From NCBI RefSeq assembly GCF_028737325.1, contig NZ_JAQZCH010000001.1, forward strand, positions 974,732-1,038,731: a stretch of DNA of 64,000 bases, in the 5' to 3' direction. This document shows positions 27,324-35,387 of the stretch, piece by piece; the stretch's first letter is position 1; every line of letters starts with the position of its first letter. A program made the translations under genes and the position numbers. Source of the stretch: Microbacterium thalli. GTDB taxonomy: Bacteria; Actinomycetota; Actinomycetes; Actinomycetales; Microbacteriaceae. The notes beneath the pieces were generated by a model. That model had not been told where the DNA came from, ran no database searches, and worked only from the letters and a program-made list of their open reading frames with translations.

Positions 27324-27818
27324 GTGATGCCCCCGGACGCGCGAAATGGATGGATCCCGTTGCCGCCTGGTTGGGTCTACCGTGCCCCCAGGGTCGTCAC
27401 GCGTGGCGCGCACGACGACGGTTTCGCTTGGTTCCCGGTTCCCGATCCGAATGGATACGACGGGATCGGGTTGGCTCTGATGGACAAGATCGAGGGTGCG
27501 CGCGAGTTCTGGATGTGGACAGATGACTCAGAGGAGAGGGCAGCGCGCGTCGTTCGACTCGGCTACCGGCGATATGTCGTAGAACTCCACGGCACGGATG
27601 GTTGCTTCGTCGTCGAGGAAGTGGCGCGCACGAAGGACGAGCAGGTGGTGACCGACGAAGAACGGGATGTGCTCGGTCAGACCGCGGTGTCCCCAGCGAG
27701 AACACTCACGTCATCAGTTGTGGCGGAGAGCTGCGCGCGCATGTGGATCAACCACGGCCTCGTGCACGACGGATACGTCCTTGGTCGATGGTCGGAAGAG
27801 TGCCCGCCTCAGGGCTGA
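27324..27818 (+). CDS. Hypothetical cytosolic protein
   Basis: A 164-residue soluble protein, rich in Trp/Tyr/Asp in its first half (WIPLPPGWVYRAPRV, then FAWFPVPDPNGYDG) with a middle helix and a C-terminal WINHGLVHDGYVLGRW. No domain was recognised. GTG 27324 overlaps the stop of a possible 21-codon frame starting at GTG 27262. It lies in the low-density cargo segment between the regulator and the ATPase pair; function cannot be inferred. Confidence 0.55.
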   Translation: MMPPDARNGWIPLPPGWVYRAPRVVTRGAHDDGFAWFPVPDPNGYDGIGLALMDKIEGAREFWMWTDDSEERAARVVRLGYRRYVVELHGTDGCFVVEEVARTKDEQVVTDEERDVLGQTAVSPARTLTSSVVAESCARMWINHGLVHDGYVLGRWSEECPPQG

Positions 27819-28000
27819 TAAAGCCGACACATCAGGAGAGCGATCTCTCGGCCGCTTGGCCGCGTGCACTGTGAAGGGCGGCGGCGTCAATGATTCAAGG
27901 CCAGATTTGGGCGGCTTCGCATCACGCTGTGGCGCCTGGCGATATCGTGATCTCACTCCCCAAAGTGGAGAGTGCCGCTCTGCGACGAGGAGAACACCCC

Positions 28001-28537
28001 ATGGCCGCATCGCCTCCGGCAGGCTGGTACCCGCAGGTAGATGGGACGCAGCGGTACTGGGACGGCCTCGCATGGACGCACCACGTGAGCCCGTCCGCGG
28101 GTGGCGCGGAAACGCGTACCGACGCCGCACCCGCCAACCGGGAGCAGGCGAGCCGGCGGATGCCGACCATGAGTCGAGAGCAGATCGCGCACGACTTGGC
28201 AATCGCCTACCTGAATAATCGGTACGGCCCGGAGGTCACTGGGGAGTTCTCTGTCACTGCCGATCAGGATTGGTCTGGCGACTCTCCTCGCGTGACCGAC
28301 GTGACGGGATCAGGTGAGGTACGGACCGAGAACCTTCCTCGGGTCGACAAGATCCGCATGGACCGCGTCGAGGTTAGGACCGGCGAGCGAGGGTTCTTCG
28401 GACTCGGCCCTGAGAAGGTGAGCACAGTCGAAGTCGATTCGGGTGAGTTCGAGGTCGACCCCGTCTTCAAGAACATGATCAGGGACTACTTCGAGGCCTA
28501 CTTCCGGTTCGTGGAGCTCCTGGAGCGCTCGGCGTAG
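28001..28537 (+). CDS. DUF2510-containing protein
   Basis: A 178-residue protein. Residues 5-28 (PPAGWYPQVDGTQRYWDG and WTHH) are a DUF2510 motif, a short Trp-rich module common in actinobacterial envelope proteins, usually near the N-terminus. A charged linker follows, then a domain with REQIAHDLAIAYLNNRYG and repeated beta strands containing VRTGERGFFGLGPEKV. No membrane helix is evident. ATG 28001 has AGGAGA 7 bases upstream; the open frame to 27890 is rejected. It converges on the membrane protein at 28605. Confidence 0.7.
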   Translation: MAASPPAGWYPQVDGTQRYWDGLAWTHHVSPSAGGAETRTDAAPANREQASRRMPTMSREQIAHDLAIAYLNNRYGPEVTGEFSVTADQDWSGDSPRVTDVTGSGEVRTENLPRVDKIRMDRVEVRTGERGFFGLGPEKVSTVEVDSGEFEVDPVFKNMIRDYFEAYFRFVELLERSA

Positions 28538-28604
28538 CCGCCCGACCGCGGCGGCAGTTCCAACGATCGTGGCGTGGCCCGCGAATAGGACGGGCTTGGA
28601 CAGA

Positions 28605-29921
28605 TCACGCGGCCGCCGCGGGGAACACCATGAGCGAACCATCGCGATGGCGTTCGATCTCGATAGCCACGTCGGCGGGAACTGTTGGCATGTCGACGTC
28701 GGCTCCAAGCGCCCGGAGGCGATATGCGGCACCGAGGAGTTTGTCGACCTCGCGCGGTGTGAAGGCAGGGATGCGGAAGCCCCCGTGGCGCTTCAGCTCG
28801 AGTGTCGCTAGGCGCACGAGGACCGACTTGATGTCGTATTCGAGTTCGTCCACTCGCCGCTCGTCCGCTTGAAGCGTCCCGAGGAAGCTTCGGAATGGAT
28901 TCGTGGAGCCCTCAAGTTGGGCGTGTTCGACGGCCTGTAGAACGAGTACGCGGCGCTTCAGTGCAATCGCGAGTCGCGCGAGTCCGAGGTGCGCACGAAA
29001 CAACCCACCGACGTCGGTGATGCCTGGGAAGACCTTCTCCAAGTCCGGGAGTTCGACCGGTCCATCGGGGAGCTTTTCCATCCCCTCCTGCCACTTGGCG
29101 AGTCGTCGCTTCGTGCGCTCGACGGCAGTGCTGATTGCATACGACGCCGAGTCGAGTCCCAGCGACAGGCCGATCTTGCCTTGATCGAGGAGGATCGACG
29201 TCGCCTTGTCGATCGCGTCGCGGCAACCGTCGAGGTCGCTGCGTTCCTTCTCCAATGCGTCCTCGTGCAGTTGTTCCAGCAACTCGGTGATGTTCTCGAT
29301 TGCCTGCTGGCGTTGGTGATCGGCATATGCGCTTACGCCGACTGCAACTGCCATCAGGACGAGCGGCGCGGCAACGGTCAGCGCGCTTGCGCTGGCAACC
29401 GCAGCGCCGGCCGTCGCCGCCGATCCGGTGGTGGCGCCCGCTGTAGTCGCGGCCTTCCCTGCAACCGGAACGAAGGTCGCCTTGGCAACGATGCCGCTGG
29501 AGTCGCGCAACGCGCTGTAGATCCCGTCTGTAGCCGCCTTGGAGGCCATCGGCTTCACAAGGCCCTGCCCGAACTGGGCTGCGACCTTGGCTGGAACAAC
29601 CATTCGGTACAGCACTTCCCCAGACGTACCCACGTCGACACTCTTCGGCAGCGACTTCGCGGTCTGGGCAACAAACTGCGAGAGCTGCTGAGCGAGAGGG
29701 CTGGCCGCGTGAAGCGAGATGCCTCCGGTCGGATCGCGTCGCACGGCGAGCGGGTGTGCTTCCAGCGTCGCGATCGGTGCATCCGCAAGCGCTGCTAGGG
29801 CTGTGCGAAGCTCCCCAAGCCTCGCCGGCGTCATGCCGTCAGGATCGAGAAGATCCGGTACTCGCACGTCCTCGGTTCCAATCGCCCAAATTGGCACGAC
29901 CTGGTTGTCGTCAGCAGTCAC
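28605..29921 (-). CDS. Glycine-zipper and coiled-coil protein, partner candidate of the divergent ATPase
   Basis: A 438-residue protein read from GTG 29921, which has GGGAGG 8 bases upstream (ATG 29966 is an alternative). After a soluble N-terminal third, residues about 152-200 are a long Gly/Ala/Thr-rich hydrophobic stretch (GKAATTAGATTGSAATAG, then VAAPLVLMAVAVGVSAY) that could insert in a membrane. A coiled-coil helix (203-250) and a helical C-terminal domain follow. No catalytic motif was found. The gene shares a 114-base divergent control region with the P-loop ATPase at 30036. The family was not recognised; a pore-forming effector is a guess from the zipper-like segment. Confidence 0.62.
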   Translation of the reverse strand: MTADDNQVVPIWAIGTEDVRVPDLLDPDGMTPARLGELRTALAALADAPIATLEAHPLAVRRDPTGGISLHAASPLAQQLSQFVAQTAKSLPKSVDVGTSGEVLYRMVVPAKVAAQFGQGLVKPMASKAATDGIYSALRDSSGIVAKATFVPVAGKAATTAGATTGSAATAGAAVASASALTVAAPLVLMAVAVGVSAYADHQRQQAIENITELLEQLHEDALEKERSDLDGCRDAIDKATSILLDQGKIGLSLGLDSASYAISTAVERTKRRLAKWQEGMEKLPDGPVELPDLEKVFPGITDVGGLFRAHLGLARLAIALKRRVLVLQAVEHAQLEGSTNPFRSFLGTLQADERRVDELEYDIKSVLVRLATLELKRHGGFRIPAFTPREVDKLLGAAYRLRALGADVDMPTVPADVAIEIERHRDGSLMVFPAAAA

Positions 29922-30035
29922 GTTCGGATCCTCCCAATCCCCAACAGTATGCGCCGCTCGTGACATGGGAGATGTTTGCCTCCAATCCTCGTGGTCACTC
30001 GCGACTCCGTCGTGAGCGCTCAGTATGCTCGCCTC

Positions 30036-31502
30036 ATGTCCAAAGCCTCTCCACTCCGAACCGACGTCCTCGCGACTAGCGAGGTGTTCAACCCGGGCCA
30101 GTTCCCTCGTCACACATATAGTCCGCGGGCGACCGAAGAGAGTGCAGTCAACAGCTGGTGGGTTGACCGTGGCAAGATCCTCGTCGTCAACGGCCCCTCG
30201 AAAACCGGCAAGACGGTGCTGGTGCAGAAGCTGCTTGGGCAACACAATCCGATATGGATTGATGGTCACGGGCTCACCTCCACCAGCGTGATGTGGGCGC
30301 GCATCGCTGACCAGCTGGGTCTCTTCACCGGTGTGGAGCGATCCACGGCCCAGGCCGAACAGATTGGCGCGACTGTCGCCTCGCAGGTGGGGCTGTCCGG
30401 GACGAATGTGTCTGCTGGCGCGACAGTCGAAGAGTCCTCGGCACACGACGTTAGGTTTACCGTCGAGCGGCCGATCGAACTCGTCGTGCGCGAAGCTCTA
30501 CTGGGCACCGAACGACCCCTGGTTATCGATGACATCCACTTCGTCGCGCGCGATACGCAGGAGGAGATCATCAAGGCCCTGAAGCCGCTCGTGTTCGGTT
30601 CTCAAACGGCGGCGGGTCGTCGAGTCGTCTTCATCTCGATTGGGAACCGCGTCATCAACGTGCTCACCAGCCTGGATGACATGCGCGGCCGGATGCTTCC
30701 GCTAGCTGTTGACTACTGGAATACAGACGAGCTGACGCGCATTGCGCGTGACGGGTTCGTGAAGCTGCGCGTCGTTGATGCAGACAACACCCTCGCGACG
30801 AGGCTTGCAGAGCAGAGCTTCGGTAGTCCTCAATTTCAATTAATGCAGCAACTGTGTAGAGAACTCGTCTCCGGGCCCCCGAACGATATCTCGAGTGAGC
30901 TCGCCGAAGTGAGAGAGCTCGACGCGCCCAGTGATTGGAAGGAGTTCTTCGAAGGGCAGTTGCTTGATGACATCAAAGGCTGGGTTACGAAGCTCGCCAA
31001 GGGTCCCGAGACGCGTGGAAGCGACCGAAAGCTCGTCCCGCTTAAGTCGGGACAATCTGTTGATGGGTACCAACTGATTCTTCGCGCCGTAGCTAGTACC
31101 GGGCCCAAGCTCGAGTTGACGAAGGACGAGCTTCGCTCCGCGATAGGTTCGATCGTCGCGATCGACCCACCTCCGAAGACCGTCCCAACCGCGACTATCA
31201 AGAACATGTCCCTCATCGCTGCTACCAAGCTATTGGAGAAGCTTCCGTCGCTCCAGGCACTGCAAGCGGAGATCGAAGCGGGAATGGACCCGTACGCTCG
31301 CGCAGATCTTCAACCTGTACTTGAGTACAGAGACTCGGGCGCTACCTCGGTGTTCACGATCACGGATCCGTTCTTTGCCTACTATCTGGCCTGGGGGATC
31401 GAGGGGTTGCTCGCCGAGATCAACGCGCCCACGCCGACGGCGACCACGAGAAGCGCTGAGGAGGCAAAGGTAGAAGCAGAAGAGTGGGGCGACCTTGGCT
31501 AG
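30036..31502 (+). CDS. P-loop ATPase of STAND/AAA type, possible defence sensor
   Basis: A 488-residue ATPase: Walker A GPSKTGKT at 53-60 and Walker B LVIDDIH near 162-168, then a sensor-like strand VVFISIGNRV, in the arrangement of stand-alone AAA/STAND ATPases. The region after residue 300 is helical with VFTITDPFFAYYLAWGIEG near the end, a phrase like the winged-helix part of archaeal-type ATPases. ATG 30036 was chosen; the frame to 29976 overlaps the divergent promoter region. Its close divergent pairing with the membrane protein suggests a joint function. The 3' end is followed by hairpin copy B. Confidence 0.68.
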   Translation: MSKASPLRTDVLATSEVFNPGQFPRHTYSPRATEESAVNSWWVDRGKILVVNGPSKTGKTVLVQKLLGQHNPIWIDGHGLTSTSVMWARIADQLGLFTGVERSTAQAEQIGATVASQVGLSGTNVSAGATVEESSAHDVRFTVERPIELVVREALLGTERPLVIDDIHFVARDTQEEIIKALKPLVFGSQTAAGRRVVFISIGNRVINVLTSLDDMRGRMLPLAVDYWNTDELTRIARDGFVKLRVVDADNTLATRLAEQSFGSPQFQLMQQLCRELVSGPPNDISSELAEVRELDAPSDWKEFFEGQLLDDIKGWVTKLAKGPETRGSDRKLVPLKSGQSVDGYQLILRAVASTGPKLELTKDELRSAIGSIVAIDPPPKTVPTATIKNMSLIAATKLLEKLPSLQALQAEIEAGMDPYARADLQPVLEYRDSGATSVFTITDPFFAYYLAWGIEGLLAEINAPTPTATTRSAEEAKVEAEEWGDLG

Positions 31503-31520
31503 CGTCCGAGCCGCGAATCG

Positions 31521-31599
31521 GGGAGCGACGCAGGAGTACAGTGACTCCCACGCCGCTCCCCTGTTGCGATGGATTACCGAGTGATCCCGACGCCGGTGG
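31521..31599. repeat. Copy B of the 79-base hairpin repeat (copy A at 15145)
   Basis: Outer arms 31520-31530 and 31551-31561 (one mismatch) enclose an inner 5-pair stem GGAGT/ACTCC with a 6-base loop. Compared with copy A, one outer pair changes from A-T to G-C on both sides and one inner G-T becomes G-C, so pairing is kept. Here the repeat lies between the ATPase stop and the MarR start and runs 31 bases into the MarR coding region. It may be terminator, operator, or both. Confidence 0.8.
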
Positions 31600-31950
31600 A
31601 CGCCGAGGCGAACAGTCTCACGCCTATGCAGGCCCGCGTGCTCGGGCTACTCAGCCACGGGCCGGTGCGCGTGGCCGACCTCGACATCGAGAAGATGGCC
31701 CTCACCGGTCTCGTCGACCGCGCCGAGGCCAAGGGCCCTCATGGCTCGCGAAGCCGTCCCCGGCAACCGGCGCTCCATCAATGTGATCGCGACCGAAGCT
31801 GGACAATTGGCATCCGCCGCGTTCTGCGCTCAGCCATATGCGGCGCTGGAGGCCGTGGTGGAGGCCGTGCCAGCCTCTGAGCCCGGCGCTGTCCGCGCTG
31901 GTTTAGTCGCGCGGGTTAGCGCCAGCGCGAGAGGGTCCGCCCTCAGCTGA
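31569..31950 (+). pseudogene. MarR-family regulator broken by a one-base frameshift
   Basis: Reading from ATG 31569 gives a winged-helix start (LTPMQARVLGLLSHGPVRVADL then EKMALTGLVDRAEAKG). At about 31734 the frame shifts by one: the wing and C-terminus (LMAREAVPGNRRSINVIATE and onward to the TGA at 31948) continue in the next frame. Removing one C from the GGGCCC run would restore a normal MarR domain of about 126 residues with the usual LVDRLEARGL-type recognition helix and NRR wing. Either a recent mutation or a sequencing error explains it. Dyad symmetry just upstream could be its own operator. Confidence 0.75.
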
Positions 31951-31972
31951 GCCCTAGTGCAGTGCGAAATCG

Positions 31973-31991
31973 CTGCCACGTTTCTGCCACG
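31973..31991. repeat. Direct repeats near the element end
   Basis: CTGCCACG occurs at 31973-31980 and again at 31984-31991, eleven bases apart, about 100 bases inside the element end. Spacing and place would suit arm-type sites of a tyrosine recombinase, but no integrase is available to compare. Confidence 0.35.
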
Positions 31992-32088
31992 AATCGAACC
32001 GAACCGACCTGATCGAAGCGGTAGTCTGCGACATCAGAACCCGCGGAATCACGCGGTTTCAGTTGACCTCGATTGTCATCGGCGCGAT

Positions 32089-32111
32089 TTCAAATCCCTC
32101 CGTCTCCGCCA
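32089..32111 (+). other. tRNA-Ser 3' remnant, attachment site at the element's right end
   Basis: The 23 bases from TTCAAATCCC through TCTCCGCCA equal, from memory, the T-loop, 3' T-stem, acceptor strand and CCA of a common actinobacterial tRNA-Ser. The expected 5' T-stem strand GAGGG and the 5' acceptor GGAGACG are absent upstream, so this is not a complete tRNA. A fragment beginning in the T-loop and followed by the old terminator is the typical scar where a site-specific element entered a tRNA gene. The intact tRNA should lie at the other end, left of the window. Confidence 0.78.
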
Positions 32112-32116
32112 CCGCA

Positions 32117-32158
32117 GAAGCCCCCGGAACCGCAGAGAATGCGGCTCGCGGGGGCTTC
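32117..32158. terminator. Terminator of the former tRNA gene
   Basis: GAAGCCCCC (32117-32125) pairs with GGGGGCTTC (32150-32158) around an inner small hairpin. It follows the tRNA 3' remnant by 5 bases, as a native tRNA terminator would, and may also stop the catalase message from the other strand. Confidence 0.6.
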
Positions 32159-32189
32159 GACGTTCGCGTCGAACCTGCCGTGCGAAGGC

Positions 32190-33140
32190 TTACGACATCC
32201 GGCCGAAGGTGGCGTCGATGTCTGCCATCTCCATCGCGGCCGTCGCCTCGATCAGTTCGCGCAGGTCGGCGTCGGCGCCGGGCGAGAACTCCTCGAACCG
32301 CTCCGGAGCAATCGTCATGGGTGCACCCGCGGGCGCCTGCTCGCTGGCGTCGAGCAGCGTCCCGTCGTTCGAGGGAGAGGCGCCCTGGAAGATCTTGCCC
32401 GCTTCGGACTGATTGCCGAGGTCGAACGAGTACTGCTTGCTCTGCAGGCCGAGGTCGACCAGACGCTTCACCTCGGGGAACTGCTCGGCGTTGGTCTTCG
32501 GGATCGGCAGCGACGTGCGCCAGTTCACCCCCAGGGTCTCGAGCGCCTTCGCATAGGCGTTCTCGTGAGCCTGGTCGCGCACGATCAGATACGAGATCGT
32601 GCTGCGAGCCATCTTGTTGTCGGTCATCTCGTACAGGCGGCACTTCTGCAGGCGTCCGGTGGACTCGAGCATGAGGTTGTACAGCAGGTCGAGGACGAGG
32701 TTGCCGGAGTTGTAGACGTAGCTTCCCGACCACGGGTTGCCGGCCGCGTCCACGGGCAGGGCGCCTTGAGCGCCGACGAGGTAGTGGTGGATGTTGCTGT
32801 GGTCCATCGCGATGCTCAGCGGCGTCGCGCCGCCGGCGCCGGGCTGGTCGACCGGATCCTTCTCCTTGCCCTTGTAGGCCGGGGAGCCGTCGAGCAGGCG
32901 CGCGATGGTCGTTCCGATCAGCTCGACGTGGCTGATCTCTTCGGTGCCGATGCCCTGGATGAGGTCCTTGTACGCCTTTCCGGACGGGCCGCGGAAATTG
33001 ATGCTCTGGAAGAGGTACTGCATCATGGTGCGCATCTCGCCGAACTGCCCGCCGAGCCCCTCCTGCAGCGCGTTGGCGGCGGCCGGATCCGGCTCGTCCT
33101 GAGCGATCTCATTGATGAATTCCTGAACGTGGAAGTACAT
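32190..33140 (-). CDS. Manganese catalase
   Basis: A 316-residue di-manganese catalase that splits hydrogen peroxide to water and oxygen. The ligands expected for the dimanganese site are in place: E35, E68 and H71 (TEEISHVE), E159 (LMLESTG) and H192 (RDQAHENAY). ATG 33140 (MYFHVQEF) has GAGGAGG just upstream, so the longer frame to 33179 is rejected. It is a single gene, the first chromosomal gene after the tRNA remnant, and divergent from the aldolase at 33273. Length and C-terminal Gly/Pro-rich tail are normal for the family. Confidence 0.93.
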   Translation of the reverse strand: MYFHVQEFINEIAQDEPDPAAANALQEGLGGQFGEMRTMMQYLFQSINFRGPSGKAYKDLIQGIGTEEISHVELIGTTIARLLDGSPAYKGKEKDPVDQPGAGGATPLSIAMDHSNIHHYLVGAQGALPVDAAGNPWSGSYVYNSGNLVLDLLYNLMLESTGRLQKCRLYEMTDNKMARSTISYLIVRDQAHENAYAKALETLGVNWRTSLPIPKTNAEQFPEVKRLVDLGLQSKQYSFDLGNQSEAGKIFQGASPSNDGTLLDASEQAPAGAPMTIAPERFEEFSPGADADLRELIEATAAMEMADIDATFGRMS

Positions 33141-33272
33141 GTTTCCTCCTCGGGGGTCGTCCGCACAGCTTTCGCGCACGTGCGCCGTTCACCTACCCCC
33201 TCGATCAGAACGCCCTCGCCCGGTACCCTGCTCGGTCCGCCCACCCGTGCGCGGGTGGCTAGCGTGAGGAGC

Positions 33273-34418
33273 ATGGACACCCCCTACGTGCGGATCGACG
33301 TCGACGTGCTCGCGCGCAACATCGATCGGATGGCCGCCGCCGTGCACGAGCGCGGCCTCGCGCTGCGTCCCCACGCGAAGACGCACAAGATCCCGCGCAT
33401 CGCGCGGATGCAACTCGACGCCGGCGCCGTGGGGCTCACCGTCGCGACGATCGGCGAGGCCGAAGTGTTCGTCGCCGAGGGCGCGACCGACGTGTTCATC
33501 GCGTATCCGCTGTGGCTGACGCCCGACCGCGCCGCGCGACTGGAACGGCTCGTGCAGTCGGCGCGCGTGTCGTTCGGCGTGGACTCCGTCGAGTCTGCCA
33601 CCCATGCGGCGAGGACCCTCGGCGCCGCGGCTCCTCGGCTCGAGGTGCTCGTCGAGGTCGACAGCGGGCACCATCGCAGCGGCGCGGCGCCGGAGGACGC
33701 GGCATCCGTCGCCGAAGCGGCGCGCGCGGGCGGCCTGCGGGTGGCCGGGGTCTTCACGTTCCCGGGGCACAGTTATGCGCCCGGGGCTCCCGAGCAGGCG
33801 GCGCTGCAGGAACGCGAGGCGCTGCGCACCGCCGCCGCGGGGCTCGAAGCCGCCGGTCTCGTGGTCGAGCGCCGCAGCGGAGGATCGACCCCGAGCGTGC
33901 TGGCGACCGCTGCGGATGGCGCGACCGAGGTGCGGCCGGGCGTCTACGTGTTCGGCGACGCCCAGCAGCTCGCGCTGGGGCGCTGCGACCCGGACGACAT
34001 CGCCCTCACCGTCGTGGCGACCGTCGTCAGTCGGCATCCCGGTCCGGACGGCGCGACACATCTCGTGCTCGACGCGGGCAGCAAGGTGCTCGGCAGCGAC
34101 CGTCCTGCCTGGACTCCGGGCTTCGGGTGTATCGCGGGCCGGCCGGGCGCCGTGATCGTGGCGCTCTCCGAGCACCACGCGACGGTGTCGTGGCCCGCCG
34201 ATGAGCCGGCGCCCGCGCGGGGGAGCCTGCTCGACGTGATCCCGAACCACGTGTGTCTCGTGCTCAATCGTCGTCGACGAGGTCGTCGCGGTCACGGCAT
34301 CCGGCAGCGAGCGGTGGCCCGTCGCGGCGCGCGGCAAGAACTCCTGACGCCGGTGCGTGCGTCGGTCAGCGAGCGGGCGGTGCAGCGGTCGAGGACCGCA
34401 CGATCAGCTGCGAGTTGA
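33273..34418 (+). CDS. D-threonine aldolase/alanine racemase-fold PLP enzyme with shifted C-terminus
   Basis: The 381-residue product has the fold-type III PLP domain: PHAKTHK with the Schiff-base lysine K36, VEVDSGHHR, GVFTFPGHSY, SGGSTPS, and the late metal-binding IPNHVC. Such enzymes cleave beta-hydroxy D-amino acids. After VCLVLN (about 34266) the protein becomes Arg-rich, while the next frame reads VDEVVAV and ends at TGA 34345-34347, the usual family ending of about 357 residues. A single indel near 34266 is therefore likely. The catalytic residues precede it. The shifted end runs 53 bases into the convergent lacI-type gene. Confidence 0.8.
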   Translation: MDTPYVRIDVDVLARNIDRMAAAVHERGLALRPHAKTHKIPRIARMQLDAGAVGLTVATIGEAEVFVAEGATDVFIAYPLWLTPDRAARLERLVQSARVSFGVDSVESATHAARTLGAAAPRLEVLVEVDSGHHRSGAAPEDAASVAEAARAGGLRVAGVFTFPGHSYAPGAPEQAALQEREALRTAAAGLEAAGLVVERRSGGSTPSVLATAADGATEVRPGVYVFGDAQQLALGRCDPDDIALTVVATVVSRHPGPDGATHLVLDAGSKVLGSDRPAWTPGFGCIAGRPGAVIVALSEHHATVSWPADEPAPARGSLLDVIPNHVCLVLNRRRRGRRGHGIRQRAVARRGARQELLTPVRASVSERAVQRSRTARSAAS

Positions 34419-35331
34419 GCGTCACGGTCTCGGGGGCGGTCCCGCCCGTGAGCGCCTGCAGCAGCAGGTCGACCGCGAGCGCGCCGCAGCGGTCGATGGG
34501 CATGCGAACGGTGGTGAGGCCGGGCGTCACGGCGCCGGCGAGGTCGATGTCGTCGATCCCCACGATGCTGATGTCGTCGGGGCACCGGATCCCGAGCTCC
34601 GACATACCGGCCTCAACGCCGAGGGCGACGAGATCGTTGTACGCGACGACGGCCGTCGCGCCGCTCGCCGAGGCGGGGGCGGCCGCCGCACGACCGCCCT
34701 GAATCGAGGCGGCATGGTGACTGAGGTGGGTCAGACGGATGCCGTGGCGTTGGCACGCCCGCGCGATGGCGTCGGCGCGTCGGACGTCGGCCCACGACCC
34801 GCGGGGGCCCGAGGCGTACGCGATGTGCTCGTGGCCGAGGGCGGCGAGGTGCTCGACCGCTTGGGTCGGTCCGTGCTCGGTGTCCATGAGCACGCTGGGC
34901 AACGGTTCGATGAGGCGGTTCACGACGACGCACGGGGTGTTGCCGACGAGATCGAGCACATCGGCGTCGGGCAGGCGCGGCGAGCACAGCAGCATCCCGT
35001 CGAGCTCGCGGGCCCGCTCGATCTGCTCGCGTTCGCGGCGGGGGTCCTCGTCGGCGTCGAACACGACGGTGCGGTGCCGGCCGTGCCACGCCTGGCCCTG
35101 GATCGCCTTGAGGGTCGTCGCGTACACGGGGTTCGCGACGTCGGGGAAGACGACGCCGATCGTGCGGCGCGCGGTGCTCGCCTGGGGATTGGCGTAGCCG
35201 AGCTCGCCGGCCGCGACGAGCACACGCTCGCGGGTGGCGGCGGCCAGGCGGTCGGGTTCGCCGAAGGCGCGCGACGCCGTCGCGACGGACACTCCGGCCC
35301 GTCGAGCCACGTCGGTCAAAGTCGCTGCCAC
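34366..35331 (-). CDS. LacI-family regulator of the sugar-acid operon
   Basis: A 321-residue LacI/GalR repressor: helix-turn-helix LTDVARRAGVSVATASRAF at residues 4-22, then a periplasmic-binding-protein-like effector domain with VVNRLIEPLP, the AVEHLAALGH helix and GIDDIDLAGAVTPGLTTVRMP. GTG 35331 gives the standard family N-terminus with AAAGGA upstream; ATG 35370 is an alternative. It is divergent from the uxuB-like gene and most likely senses a sugar acid and controls the operator at 35388-35416. Its tail converges on the aldolase gene. Confidence 0.9.
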   Translation of the reverse strand: MAATLTDVARRAGVSVATASRAFGEPDRLAAATRERVLVAAGELGYANPQASTARRTIGVVFPDVANPVYATTLKAIQGQAWHGRHRTVVFDADEDPRREREQIERARELDGMLLCSPRLPDADVLDLVGNTPCVVVNRLIEPLPSVLMDTEHGPTQAVEHLAALGHEHIAYASGPRGSWADVRRADAIARACQRHGIRLTHLSHHAASIQGGRAAAAPASASGATAVVAYNDLVALGVEAGMSELGIRCPDDISIVGIDDIDLAGAVTPGLTTVRMPIDRCGALAVDLLLQALTGGTAPETVTLNSQLIVRSSTAAPPAR

Positions 35332-35387
35332 CGTCGTCCCGTCCTTTCTCGTCCTCCCATGATCCTGCATCCCGACGATGTAAGAGG

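Larger units (their letters stand above)
1..32111. mobile_element. Right part of an integrative conjugative element carrying BREX type 2 and other defence genes
   Basis: The stretch contains a MobF relaxase, a VirD4 coupling protein, VirB4/SCO6880 ATPase parts, a VirB6-like channel, an M23 lytic enzyme and SSB, so it encodes most of a DNA-transfer machine. It ends at a tRNA-Ser 3' remnant at 32089-32111, after which ordinary metabolic genes begin. The left end is outside the window. No integrase, replication initiator or partition pair is visible, so autonomy is unproven. That the BREX genes belong to the same element is inferred from lack of any boundary between them and the relaxase. Confidence 0.72.

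Noticed and set aside
27262..27327. 21-codon frame before the hypothetical gene
   Set aside because: Only the GTGA overlap supports it; no ribosome site and no recognisable sequence.
15145..31599. The 79-base repeats as left and right attachment sites of a smaller element
   Set aside because: The relaxase lies outside them and they border SSB and MarR genes rather than a tRNA; the tRNA-Ser remnant is a better end.
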